A stretch of DNA of 11,534 nucleotides from an uncultured Chitinophagales bacterium (GCA_946886475.1 CAMPIQ010000119.1:1-11534), one strand, 5' to 3'. Shown: positions 1-7,281, numbered from the stretch's first letter. Program-made: numbers and translations. Notes: generated by a model from the letters alone, not told the origin.

Positions 1-114
1 AAATTCATTTACCTGACACCGGATAATAATAACAATCCATTGGTTGTTGTTGCCCTCGATAAAAAATCAGGCGATCCAAAGGCCATCAGGGTGAGAAAGA
101 TAGAATACTATTAA
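1..114 (+). CDS. C-terminal end of an unrecognised protein (5' truncated)
   Basis: The window opens inside a reading frame of 37 codons that runs to a TAA at 112-114. The tail begins KFIYLTPD, carries a run of four asparagines, continues with a strand-like PLVVVALDKKSGDP stretch and ends in a basic, aromatic IRVRKIEYY. The alternating hydrophobic pattern suggests beta strands, but nothing here identifies a family. The stop lies 13 bases before the Crp/Fnr-type gene on the same strand, so the two could share a transcript. That this is a gene end is inferred from the open frame and the protein-like composition; it could be a chance frame. Confidence 0.5.
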   Translation, partial: KFIYLTPDNNNNPLVVVALDKKSGDPKAIRVRKIEYY

Positions 115-127
115 TAATTCATTTTTT

Positions 128-745
128 ATGGTGAGTTATAATGATGCTCAGTTACTTCGTAGTTATATACAAAAGTTCCTTGAGTTGAAGGATGAGGACT
201 GGAATTTATTACTTCCGCATCTTAAAGAAATGACACTTGAAAAAAATCAATTCTTTTTAAAAGAAGGTAAGAAAGCCAGGCTGATTGGTTTCCTGATTGA
301 AGGAGATATGCGGCATTTTTATACACACGACGGAGAAGAAAGAACAACCTATTTTTATTTTGAGAATAATTTTGTAGCTGATTATATAAGCTGTATCAGC
401 GGCATGGCCTCAAAATTAAATATTGAAGCCTTAACAGCCTGCCGGTTGCTGGTTTTTCCCTATGAGATTTTAAAAGCACTGTTTGATAAAAGTCATGGCT
501 GGGAAAAATTCGGAAGGCTCATAGCAGAATACCTGGCCCTGGGTCTTGAAGAGCGGATGGCAGGATTATTAATGCAAAGCCCTGAGGAAAGATACAGGCA
601 ACTTTTACAAAGTAACAGGCATAAGATCATTGAGCGGATCCCGCAACAATATATTGCTTCCTACCTTGGCATAACGCCGGTAAGCCTCAGCAGGATCAGG
701 AGGAGATCCGCGAAGGGCAAAGGGAATGAATTCGCCCAGCCATAA
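128..745 (+). CDS. Crp/Fnr family transcriptional regulator
   Basis: A 205-residue cytoplasmic DNA-binding regulator. Residues about 30-115 fit the cyclic-nucleotide-binding jelly roll, including FFLKEGKKARLIGFLIEGDM and a following strand/turn pattern. A long dimerisation helix follows (about 120-150), then a winged helix-turn-helix at about 170-192 (IPQQYIASYLGITPVSLSRI), the form typical of Bacteroidota Crp/Fnr proteins. The RxS phosphate-binding signature of cAMP-responsive CRP is not visible, nor are the clustered N-terminal cysteines of Fnr, so the effector is unknown and may not be a cyclic nucleotide. Length is slightly under the usual 190-230 range midpoint and looks complete. ATG at 128 is the only plausible start; there is no Shine-Dalgarno sequence, which is normal for this phylum. 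The DUF4260 gene follows on the same strand 103 bases later and is a possible target or operon partner. Confidence 0.9.
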   Translation: MVSYNDAQLLRSYIQKFLELKDEDWNLLLPHLKEMTLEKNQFFLKEGKKARLIGFLIEGDMRHFYTHDGEERTTYFYFENNFVADYISCISGMASKLNIEALTACRLLVFPYEILKALFDKSHGWEKFGRLIAEYLALGLEERMAGLLMQSPEERYRQLLQSNRHKIIERIPQQYIASYLGITPVSLSRIRRRSAKGKGNEFAQP

Positions 746-848
746 CTGTTATATGCCCATTGATTTCTGTACACAAAAATATTTCTTAACAATTGTAAAG
801 AAGTTTCACGAATATGGAAAGCAATTTTGTGTTGTAAAAACAAACAGC

Positions 849-1214
849 ATGAAATTGATTCTAAAAACAGAAGAACTGGCGCAATTGGTAATAGCCCTTT
901 TGATGCTTGGCAACTTTCCGGTTGGCATGGAATGGTGGTTGTGGATCATTTTATTTTTTGCTCCCGACCTTTCAATGGCCGGATACCTTGGAAATGCAAG
1001 GCTGGGTGCTATTCTTTACAATGTTTTACATCATAAAGGCGTAGCTGCAATAATATTTGTGGCCGGTTTTGCAGGTTCGGAAATATACCTGCAGGTTGCT
1101 GCCCTTATTTTATGGGCACATGCTTCGTTTGACAGGATTTGGGGATATGGTCTGAAATATCCAGGTTCTTTCCATCATACACACCTGGGTTTCATAGGAA
1201 AAAAAATGGGCTGA
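849..1214 (+). CDS. DUF4260 family small membrane protein
   Basis: A 121-residue hydrophobic protein that matches the DUF4260 pattern, with a conserved-looking C-terminal block containing DRIWGYGLKYPGSFHHTHLG (residues about 95-114). Three to four membrane segments can be read: about 8-25, 28-45, 58-76 and 79-95. The function of the family is unknown. The frame is open upstream to 726, overlapping the Crp/Fnr gene, but the 41 extra residues are polar and unlike the family. The ATG at 849 gives the usual length of about 115-120, so I choose it. It lies 103 bases downstream of the Crp/Fnr-type gene on the same strand. A hairpin terminator follows 27 bases after the stop, so this gene probably ends its transcript. 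Confidence 0.85.
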   Translation: MKLILKTEELAQLVIALLMLGNFPVGMEWWLWIILFFAPDLSMAGYLGNARLGAILYNVLHHKGVAAIIFVAGFAGSEIYLQVAALILWAHASFDRIWGYGLKYPGSFHHTHLGFIGKKMG

Positions 1215-1241
1215 AGCTGAACTTCATCAATTACCTGACAA

Positions 1242-1263
1242 AAAACCGTATTACTACGGTTTT
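1242..1263 (+). terminator. Symmetric hairpin terminator after the DUF4260 gene
   Basis: A perfect 9-bp inverted repeat, AAAACCGTA then loop TTAC then TACGGTTTT, lies 27 bases after the DUF4260 stop. Its A-flank and T-flank are part of the stem, so it could end transcription in either direction. The stem has only three G-C pairs, so it is of modest strength. A smaller hairpin (TGAAG/CTTCA, 1212-1226) overlaps the stop codon just upstream. Confidence 0.55.
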
Positions 1264-1306
1264 CTAATCAGTGTGATGAGGTCATTTTTGCTAAATAAGT
1301 TTTTAT

Positions 1307-1504
1307 ATGGAACCAGCCGACCAGCCAGTGATATTACCTGACTATGCCAGGATCAATATTTTGAAAGAAGAACAAATTAAATTCTGGACAAGACACCTGC
1401 AGGTAACGGAAGAGCAGTTGCGTTATGCAGTATTTATTTGCGGGCCTATAATGAAAGATATTAAGGGGTTTCTTGAACGTCACTATAAGCACCTCGATGA
1501 ATAA
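1307..1504 (+). CDS. DUF3606 domain-containing small protein
   Basis: A 65-residue soluble protein. The central part (residues about 10-58) reads as DUF3606: a short basic lead-in (PDYARINI), then EEQIKFWTRHLQVTEEQLRYAV, then a hydrophobic stretch (FICGPIMKDIKGFL) predicted as a second helix. The W-x-x-x-L-x-V-[ST]-x-E-x-L-x-x-A-V spacing is what makes the assignment. Members are short, widespread in Bacteroidota and Proteobacteria, and uncharacterised. The start ATG at 1307 has no Shine-Dalgarno sequence but is the only sensible one. The stop at 1502-1504 is one base from the stop of the convergent esterase gene, which leaves no room for a separate terminator. Confidence 0.8.
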   Translation: MEPADQPVILPDYARINILKEEQIKFWTRHLQVTEEQLRYAVFICGPIMKDIKGFLERHYKHLDE

Positions 1505-1505
1505 A

Positions 1506-2723
1506 TTATTTCTTCATCAGTTCATCCAGTTTTGACCTGGTGATGGATTGTGGATCCAGTTTTATTGCGATCTTATAATTTTCTATTGCTTTTTCTTTGT
1601 CCCCGCTGGCTATTAGTGCATCACCAAGGCTGTCATATACATTTGAGCTTTGGGAATAGTTAATTACGTTCCATTTAAAATGTTGTATGGCCTTTTCTAT
1701 GTCCCCATTCTGCAGATGAAAATATCCCAATCCGTTCACCAGTTCTTCGGGAGGAAGAATGGTGTAGCCCATTTTAAGCGAAACCTTTTTATAATGTTTA
1801 ATTATTGTATCAAGGCCCATTATGGCCGCATTCGCCGACAGCCTGTAATCATTAAAAATAAAACGGAGCCCATCATATTCTGAAATAAGCGGAACACTTC
1901 CATGGTCATCTTCACTATAGAATTTCCATGCATATTCAAGTCCATTGTTTTTATTGGCTTCAAGAATGTGGGTCAGTTCCATAATAGAGCGGATATGTTC
2001 AGTATTCAGACTCGTATCATTTTCCACCTCTTTTATCTCAATGCCCGGTGGCATTGTATTGGCTACGGCCAGGTATAGTGATTTGTTTTTAAAATCTTTG
2101 CTGGCAAGTTTTTTCCTGGCCTGTTGTATCAGATCTCCTTCTGCCCACCACATACTTGGGTCAATGGATATATATGAATTAAATAGATCGGTATGATTCA
2201 GCAAAACATTGATGGCTACAATTCCACCAAATGAGTGGCCAACAAGCATTCTGTGCGGAGCAGTAAAATATTTTTTTTCGATGGAGGGAATAAGTTCTTT
2301 ACGCATAAAGCTTATAAAATTTTCTCCCCCACCAGATGATTTAAGAAAATCAGCCTCCCTCCCATCAGGAGTTACCCTGCTTGCAACATGTGTAAGATCT
2401 CTGGTGCGGTCCGTATTAGGAATGCCAACAACGATCATGTCAGGAAATATGGAATTCCCATTAATGCCACCTGCAAGCTGTTGTATGAGGCCGGTAACTG
2501 AATGAAAATGCGCATCTCCATCCAACAGGTACATTACCGGAAAGCGTTTGGATGAATTCTCAGGATTGTAGGACGATGGCAGATAGATCCAGATCTCCCG
2601 CTTTTCATTTAGAATATGAGAATAAACAGAGTCTTTCTTGCCGATTATGATATTATTATTTTTTGTCTGTGCTTTTACCTGGATGGCAGCTGAAAATAAT
2701 AGTAGGAAGGCAAGCTTTTTCAT
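1506..2723 (-). CDS. Exported alpha/beta-hydrolase esterase (COG2819-like) with C-terminal TPR repeats
   Basis: A 405-residue protein with a signal peptide (MKKLAFLLLFSAAIQVKAQ, cleavage expected after KAQ), so it probably acts in the periplasm or at the outer membrane. Residues about 35-300 form an esterase of the Fes/IroE/BesA type: strand RFPVMYLLDGDAHF, nucleophile elbow GHSFGG with Ser at 164, and a late EDDHGSVP with the likely catalytic His at 274. Residues about 328-397 contain two TPR-like helical pairs (NGLGYFHLQNGDIEKAIQHF and YDSLGDALIASGDKEKAIENY). Relatives hydrolyse ferric-siderophore esters or small acyl esters; the substrate here cannot be read from sequence, and no siderophore gene is nearby. 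The frame opens 13 codons earlier at 2762, but the extra residues would precede and spoil the signal peptide, so 2723 is preferred. The CBS gene is divergent. Confidence 0.85.
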   Translation of the reverse strand: MKKLAFLLLFSAAIQVKAQTKNNNIIIGKKDSVYSHILNEKREIWIYLPSSYNPENSSKRFPVMYLLDGDAHFHSVTGLIQQLAGGINGNSIFPDMIVVGIPNTDRTRDLTHVASRVTPDGREADFLKSSGGGENFISFMRKELIPSIEKKYFTAPHRMLVGHSFGGIVAINVLLNHTDLFNSYISIDPSMWWAEGDLIQQARKKLASKDFKNKSLYLAVANTMPPGIEIKEVENDTSLNTEHIRSIMELTHILEANKNNGLEYAWKFYSEDDHGSVPLISEYDGLRFIFNDYRLSANAAIMGLDTIIKHYKKVSLKMGYTILPPEELVNGLGYFHLQNGDIEKAIQHFKWNVINYSQSSNVYDSLGDALIASGDKEKAIENYKIAIKLDPQSITRSKLDELMKK

Positions 2724-2890
2724 GCTGTTATTTTTAGAAAAGCTAATCTTTTGGTTCCGCAATGAAAAAAAATTGTGGATTGGTGGTAATTGTCAGCTGC
2801 TGATTGTCCTTAAATGAGGAAAACTTAGGCTCGGGTTGATTTGACAGGTAAAAAGTTGTAAATTACAGAACACCAATTTGCGTACAGTTT

Positions 2891-3319
2891 ATGAAAAAAG
2901 TTAACGATATCCTGCTTCGTAAAGGACGTTCTGTAGTGGCTGTAAGTCCTGACACCTCAGTAATCGAAGCCCTCAAAATGATGGCAGAGAAAAATATCGG
3001 TTCGGTTGTAGTGATGGCCGGCAATGAGTTTGCCGGAATATTTACGGAAAGAGATTATTCGCGTAAGGTTGTTTTAAAAGGAAAATCATCTGAAACCACT
3101 ACAGTTGGAGATATTATGTCCATCGAATTCCCGAAACTGTCTCCACGGGATACGGTGGAATTTTGCATGCAGCAATTATCTGAAAAGAATATCAGGTACC
3201 TCCCTGTTTTTGATGAAGACGGATTATGTGGGATCATTTCTATTAATGATGTAGTAAAGGAAACCATACAATCGCAGGAAGAAACCATTAGCTCCCTGAA
3301 GGATTATTTGCACATGTAG
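2891..3319 (+). CDS. Tandem CBS-domain protein
   Basis: A 142-residue soluble protein made almost entirely of two CBS domains, residues about 7-62 and 74-128. The adenosine-ligand signature appears twice, as GIFTERD (49-55) and GIISINDV (114-121), where the T/S-x-x-D pair normally contacts the ribose of AMP, ATP or a similar nucleotide. Such stand-alone pairs form a Bateman module that senses adenylate energy state and acts on partner proteins; the partner is not evident here. It is transcribed away from the esterase gene across a 167-base shared upstream region, and it converges on the aminotransferase gene. The length is normal for two-CBS proteins. The start ATG at 2891 immediately precedes the typical MKKVNDIL opening. 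Confidence 0.92.
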   Translation: MKKVNDILLRKGRSVVAVSPDTSVIEALKMMAEKNIGSVVVMAGNEFAGIFTERDYSRKVVLKGKSSETTTVGDIMSIEFPKLSPRDTVEFCMQQLSEKNIRYLPVFDEDGLCGIISINDVVKETIQSQEETISSLKDYLHM

Positions 3320-3401
3320 GGAAGCTCCACCCCACTCCAGCCTCAAACTGATTGACCAGATCCTTCATTTGGCAGCTACATCGGTTGATGAATATAGCGT
3401 G

Positions 3402-3421
3402 TATAGTGATTGAGAACTATA
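3402..3421. terminator. Weak AT-rich hairpin between the convergent CBS and ilvE genes
   Basis: TATAGT (3402-3407) and ACTATA (3416-3421) can pair around an 8-base loop. It is the best hairpin seen between the convergent stops at 3319 and 3460, so a two-way terminator role is possible. However, the stem is short and AT-rich and no T-run follows, so the assignment is weak. Confidence 0.2.
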
Positions 3422-3459
3422 TGTGGAGAGAACAGCCTGCAGCCATTCCCTCCGTTGTT

Positions 3460-4524
3460 TTAAACTACAAAATTCCATCCGTTCGTTTCCTTTATTTTAC
3501 CTGTTCTGATTCCTTCAAGTTCTTTTTTCAAACGGAACATAATACTTTGTTCGCTATAAGGTGGCAGTTCAAAAAGTTCATCATCAATGCCAATGGTTGA
3601 AATTGGGGCTACCACAGCTGCTGTACCCGCACCAAAAGCTTCAGTAATTTGTTTGTTTTCAAATGCTTTCAGGAGTTCTTTTATGCTAACCTGTCTTTCT
3701 TCTGTTTCAATGCCCAGCATGTCTGCTATTTGTAATAATGAATCACGCGTAACTCCATCCAGTATCGAATCGGATAAAGGTGGTGTTACCAGTTTACCGT
3801 CAATCACAAACATCAGGTTCATGGTTCCGCTTTCTTCAATGTATTCATGCTCATAAGCATCTGTCCATAATACCTGGTCAAAACCTTCCTCTTTTGCTTT
3901 TTGGGTAGGAAAGAAAGCTGCACCATAATTACCGCTGCATTTTGCAAAACCAGTTCCTCCTTTTGCAGCTCTTATGTATTCCCGTTCCACTTTAACGCGG
4001 ACAGGTTTCTGGTAAAGTGAGGGTACAGGACCTGTAACTATAATGAATTTATATTCTTCAGATACCTTAACGCCCATTCTTGCTTCACTGGCAAATACAA
4101 ATGGCCGAAGGTATAAGGCTACATCCTGGCCGCCTGGCACCCATTCATTGTCGAGTGCTACCAATTGTAAAAGCGCTGCTGAAAATAATTCATAAGGAAT
4201 TTGAGGCATGCACATACGTGATAATGAACGGTTGAGCCGCCTGTGGTGCCTGTCCAGCCGGAATATATTTACCCTGCCATCTTCCATCCGGAATGCTTTC
4301 ATTCCTTCAAATACCGACTGTCCGTAATGCAATGCCAGCGTTGTAGGTGATAATGGAATTTCCTGGAAGGGCGTGATCTCAGGTTCCTGCCATTCGCCAT
4401 TTTTATAAGTGCAGGTAAACATATGATCGGACACGAATTTTCCAAATTCCGCTTTTTTCCAATTCACTTCGCCCAGTTTGGAATTACTGGTTTTTGTTAC
4501 GGGGATCTCCAGGATTGTTTCCAT
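3460..4524 (-). CDS. ilvE: Branched-chain amino acid aminotransferase
   Basis: A 354-residue fold-type IV PLP enzyme that transfers amino groups between leucine, isoleucine or valine and 2-oxoglutarate, the last step of their synthesis and first step of their breakdown, in the cytoplasm. It matches the longer eukaryote-like BCAT form: HYGQSVFEGMKAFR (66-79), the arginine-rich FRLDRHHRRLNRS, the PLP lysine in FAKCSGNYG (Lys195), EESGTMNLMFV with the ring-nitrogen Glu231, the TPPLSDSILDGVTRDSLL block (247-264), and the phosphate-binding GAGTAAVVAPI (298-308). All catalytic positions are present and the length is normal. The start ATG at 4524 gives a natural N-terminus. The gene is divergent from a MocR-type regulator across about 100 bases, which suggests that the regulator controls it; this is inference from context. 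Confidence 0.95.
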   Translation of the reverse strand: METILEIPVTKTSNSKLGEVNWKKAEFGKFVSDHMFTCTYKNGEWQEPEITPFQEIPLSPTTLALHYGQSVFEGMKAFRMEDGRVNIFRLDRHHRRLNRSLSRMCMPQIPYELFSAALLQLVALDNEWVPGGQDVALYLRPFVFASEARMGVKVSEEYKFIIVTGPVPSLYQKPVRVKVEREYIRAAKGGTGFAKCSGNYGAAFFPTQKAKEEGFDQVLWTDAYEHEYIEESGTMNLMFVIDGKLVTPPLSDSILDGVTRDSLLQIADMLGIETEERQVSIKELLKAFENKQITEAFGAGTAAVVAPISTIGIDDELFELPPYSEQSIMFRLKKELEGIRTGKIKETNGWNFVV

Positions 4525-4537
4525 AATTTAAATTTTA

Positions 4538-4558
4538 TTGTACAGTTCCTTGATACAA
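4538..4558. promoter_or_regulatory. Inverted repeat upstream of ilvE
   Basis: TTGTA (4538-4542) and TACAA (4554-4558) form a 5-bp dyad with an 11-base spacer, 14 bases upstream of the ilvE start codon on the minus strand. The position fits an operator or a leader hairpin for ilvE. The arms are short, so chance is quite possible. Confidence 0.25.
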
Positions 4559-4587
4559 CAAATCTCCCCAAAACTTCTACCATAAAA

Positions 4588-4623
4588 CAGATTCAGATTT
4601 TTTAATTTTGAGTAGATCAGATT
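4588..4623 (+). promoter_or_regulatory. Promoter of the MocR gene with three CAGATT repeats
   Basis: CAGATT occurs in tandem at 4588-4593 and 4594-4599, and again at 4618-4623 just before the start codon at 4626. Between them, 4603-4610 reads TAATTTTG, an exact match to the Bacteroidota -7 box TAnnTTTG. No TTG is seen at the expected -33 position, so the promoter may depend on an activator or simply be weak. MocR/PdxR-type regulators are known to bind direct repeats, and repeats overlapping the core promoter of the regulator's own gene would fit autoregulation. The repeats and the box are seen directly; the role is inferred. Confidence 0.45.
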
Positions 4624-4625
4624 AT

Positions 4626-6059
4626 ATGGAAACCGTTATAAAGGAACATAAATACCTGCAGATCGCCGAAGGCATTGAGCAGATGATTCACCATGAAGTT
4701 TTGCGCATCGGGGATAAACTGCCTTCAGTTAGGATGCTTTCGGAGGAATATGGGATCAGCATGGGTACTGCATTCCAGGCTTATTATCATCTGGAAGGAA
4801 AGGGTTTGATAGAAGCTAGGCCCAAATCGGGCTATTATGTTCGTTTCAATAATAAACGTTTTCCTGCCGGTATTACGCCCACTCAGCCCGAACCCATGGT
4901 AAATGAGGTATCCATACAGGAAATGATCAATAACGTTTACCGCAACATCAGTGCGGAGGATCTTATTAATTTTTCGGTTGCCGCCCCGCAGCTGAACCTG
5001 CTGCCCGCAGCCAGGATCAATAAATCGGTTGTTCATGCATTGCGATCTTCAAAACACCATTGCCTTAATTATGAACACACACAGGGTAATGAAGAGTTGA
5101 GAAAACAGGTAGCAAAACTTTCATTTAACTGGGGTGGCAACATACAGCCTTCCGATATAATCATTACAGCAGGTTGTATGGAATCCCTGGCGCTAAGTTT
5201 AAGGGCAGTAACCAACAGGGGTGATGCTGTGGCCATTGAAAGTCCTACCTACTTTGGCATATTCCAGGTAATGGAAAGTTTAGGACTTAAGGCAGTTGAG
5301 ATCCCTACCGACCCGGTGGAGGGTATAGATCTGCATTTCCTTGAAAAGGCTATCAGGAAATTCGGAATCAGGGCCTGTATGTTTGTTCCAAATTTTAATA
5401 ACCCTCTTGGTTCCTGCATGCCGGATCAAAAGAAAAAAGAACTGGTTGCGCTGATATCCCGGTATGAATTGCCTTTGATTGAAGATGATATTTATGGCGA
5501 ATTATATTTTGGAAAACACCGGCCCAGAACCTGTAAGAGTTTTGATACAGATGGCTGGGTGCTTCACTGTTCTTCCCTTTCAAAATCGCTTGCCCCTGGT
5601 TACAGAATAGGATGGTGCATTCCCGGAAGATTTGCAGCACGAGTAAAGAATTTGAAACTGATGCATACCATCACAGGTCCAACGCTTACTCAGGTAGCCA
5701 TGGCTCATTTTCTGAGTATAGGAAGGTATGAACATCATCTTAAAAAATTACGATCAACCCTCCATACCCAATATATGCGGTATGTACAGGGGATCATTGA
5801 TTATTTTCCGCCGGCAATCCGTTTGAGCCGGCCCGGTGGCGGTTTTGTTCTTTGGGTTGAAATGCCCGGGGGAGTAAATGCTTTTAATTTATACCAGGAA
5901 GCCATGAAGTATGGGATTTCAATTGCGCCTGGTCAAATTTTTTCAGCAAGCGGGGAATATCGAAATTGTTTTCGCCTGTCCTATGGCCTTGCCTGGGATG
6001 ATAGTATTGAATATGGACTCAAAATGCTGGGCACACTGGTAAAAAAACAAATTAAATAA
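4626..6059 (+). CDS. MocR-type GntR regulator with class I/II aminotransferase domain
   Basis: A 477-residue two-domain protein. Residues about 9-72 are a GntR winged helix (YLQIAEGIEQMIHHEVLRIG, then LPSVRMLSEEYGIS). Residues about 100-475 are a fold-type I PLP domain with NFNNPLG, the ring-nitrogen Asp287 and Tyr290 in EDDIYGEL, the Schiff-base lysine in SSLSKSLAPGYRIGW (Lys320), and the substrate-carboxylate arginine in FRLSYG (Arg450). With all PLP residues kept, it may bind PLP or an amino-acid aldimine as effector, or be a catalytic aminotransferase of the 2-aminoadipate type; the sequence cannot decide. The frame extends to a TTG at 4608, but that TTG lies inside a -7 promoter box, so ATG 4626 is chosen. 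The divergent ilvE gene is the natural candidate target. Confidence 0.92.
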   Translation: METVIKEHKYLQIAEGIEQMIHHEVLRIGDKLPSVRMLSEEYGISMGTAFQAYYHLEGKGLIEARPKSGYYVRFNNKRFPAGITPTQPEPMVNEVSIQEMINNVYRNISAEDLINFSVAAPQLNLLPAARINKSVVHALRSSKHHCLNYEHTQGNEELRKQVAKLSFNWGGNIQPSDIIITAGCMESLALSLRAVTNRGDAVAIESPTYFGIFQVMESLGLKAVEIPTDPVEGIDLHFLEKAIRKFGIRACMFVPNFNNPLGSCMPDQKKKELVALISRYELPLIEDDIYGELYFGKHRPRTCKSFDTDGWVLHCSSLSKSLAPGYRIGWCIPGRFAARVKNLKLMHTITGPTLTQVAMAHFLSIGRYEHHLKKLRSTLHTQYMRYVQGIIDYFPPAIRLSRPGGGFVLWVEMPGGVNAFNLYQEAMKYGISIAPGQIFSASGEYRNCFRLSYGLAWDDSIEYGLKMLGTLVKKQIK

Positions 6060-6123
6060 CGAGGTCCTGCGCCCGGTTCTTTAATACTTCTTTAGCCATG
6101 ATCGGCTCAGGTTCCGGTAACAT
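6052..6123 (-). CDS. Possible very small protein (23 residues) or gene remnant
   Basis: On the minus strand an open frame from an in-frame stop at 6151-6153 to a TAA at 6052-6054 reads like a protein: from ATG 6123 it gives MLPEPEPIMAKEVLKNRAQD plus three more residues, a proline-rich start and an amphipathic helix. A GGAGG sequence lies 11 bases before the ATG (minus strand, 6135-6139), unusual in a genome that seldom uses Shine-Dalgarno sites. The frame overlaps the 3' end of the MocR gene by 8 bases. I do not recognise it. It could be a small peptide, the remnant of a larger gene, or chance. Confidence 0.2.
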   Translation of the reverse strand: MLPEPEPIMAKEVLKNRAQDLVI

Positions 6124-6219
6124 ACCATATTCAACCTCCAAAACAGGGGTTTAAACGATTAAAGGGTCATTTATTTCGCTAATTGCTCTCTCTTTGCCAA
6201 ACCCGGAATTTTTGACCAG

Positions 6220-7281
6220 ATGAAAGCACTACCTGTAATTTCTTCATATCCATCCAACTCTTTTAGTGATCCCCTTGAAAGAGCGCTGTATATATTACAG
6301 GATGCCATCATTATCATCAACAGGAAAAAAGTAGTAACCTACATCAATAAGTCCGCTTCAGAGGCGGTTTACAAACAACTCGGTCGTGAATTAAATGTTG
6401 GTGCGCATTACATGGATTATGTGCATCCGCAGCGGAGGGAATTAAATGAAGAATATATAGAGCAGGCATTAGGAAATAAAACATCTTTTACCACCATAAA
6501 CTATCCCCAGATTGGTGAAGATACCTGGTACCAGCTGGAGTTTCATCCCATGCCTGACGATACGGGGCTGGTTACCCATGTATGTGTACGTGGAAAAAAT
6601 ATTACCAAACAGATCTTATTAGAAAGGGAACTGGAAAGTGAAAGAGAAAAAAATAAGATAATGCTCATCAAAGCTACGCTGGATGCGCAGGAAAAACAGC
6701 GTACAGAGATTGGTCGTGAATTACATGATAATGTGAACCAGGTACTCACTACCGTTAAGCTTTACAATGAACTCTGTCTTACAGAAGAATATACCAATAA
6801 ACACTTACTGCTTCGTTCTGTTCAACAGGTAAATTATTGTATTGAAACATTAAGGAGTTTATCAAAAACGTTGAGCAGCCCAAGTATTGAGGAAGCAGAT
6901 CCCAAAGAATCTATTAAGGAACTTGTTGATGAGATCAATGCAACCAGGAAAGTGGATGCCCATTATTTTACTTATGGGGTTCAGCGTGAAAGAATTAGTC
7001 AGGACCTGCTTACCGCCTTATACAGGATTGCACAGGAACAACTCACCAATGTATTAAAATATGCTAAAGCATCCAGGGTGGATGTTATGCTGGTTGCAAC
7101 GTCCTCAAGCATCGCTCTTAAGATTCAGGATGATGGCCAGGGCTTTAACCAGGAAGAAAAAAGAAAGGGCGTTGGCATTACCAATATGATCAGCCGTGCA
7201 GAAACACTGGGAGGCCACATTGATATTGCTTCCCAGCCAGGCAAGGGTTGTTCATTGATGGTTGAATTTCCACTGAACTGA
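6220..7281 (+). CDS. Soluble PAS-domain sensor histidine kinase, NarL-type (HisKA_3)
   Basis: A 353-residue cytoplasmic kinase with no signal peptide or membrane segment. Residues about 18-130 fit a PAS domain (ALYILQDAIIIINRKKVVTY at the start, a VCVRGKNITKQ exit), followed by a coiled-coil linker (about 131-160). The HisKA_3 dimerisation helix has TEIGRELHDNVNQVL, with the phosphorylated His at 169. The HATPase domain shows the N-box AQEQLTNVLKYAKA (Asn277), the DDGQGF G1 box (304-309), GVGITNM (317-323) and a GKGCSLMVEFPL ending. Kinases of this family usually phosphorylate LuxR-type response regulators. None is adjacent; the nearest regulator is a receiver-only protein 510 bases downstream. 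The PAS ligand cannot be told from the sequence. All catalytic boxes are intact. Confidence 0.93.
   Translation: MKALPVISSYPSNSFSDPLERALYILQDAIIIINRKKVVTYINKSASEAVYKQLGRELNVGAHYMDYVHPQRRELNEEYIEQALGNKTSFTTINYPQIGEDTWYQLEFHPMPDDTGLVTHVCVRGKNITKQILLERELESEREKNKIMLIKATLDAQEKQRTEIGRELHDNVNQVLTTVKLYNELCLTEEYTNKHLLLRSVQQVNYCIETLRSLSKTLSSPSIEEADPKESIKELVDEINATRKVDAHYFTYGVQRERISQDLLTALYRIAQEQLTNVLKYAKASRVDVMLVATSSSIALKIQDDGQGFNQEEKRKGVGITNMISRAETLGGHIDIASQPGKGCSLMVEFPLN

Noticed and set aside
726..848. Upstream extension of the DUF4260 frame overlapping the Crp/Fnr gene
   Set aside because: The 41 extra residues are polar, unlike the family, and the ATG at 849 gives the normal length.
1087..1404. 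Two copies of the perfect palindrome ACCTGCAGGT (1087-1096 and 1395-1404)
   Set aside because: Both lie inside genes and encode Leu-Gln-Val with common codons; coincidence is the simplest reading.
2724..2762. Earlier ATG (2762) for the esterase gene
   Set aside because: It would place 13 residues, several of them basic and polar, before a textbook signal peptide that starts at 2723.
2841..2869. TTGACA with TACAGA 17 bases later, upstream of the CBS gene
   Set aside because: The -35-like element is perfect, but this phylum does not use that consensus and the -10 match is poor; not enough to call a promoter.
3325..3428. CTCCAC/GTGGAG pairing across the CBS/ilvE gap
   Set aside because: A 6-bp match separated by 92 bases is expected by chance.
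3445..3488. Imperfect direct repeat ATTCC(C/A)TCCGTT at 3445 and 3472 around the ilvE stop
   Set aside because: Only two short imperfect copies, one of them in coding sequence; no sign of an attachment site or mobile element.
4608..4625. TTG start for the MocR gene
   Set aside because: The TTG is the end of an exact -7 box, and the ATG at 4626 gives a natural GntR start.
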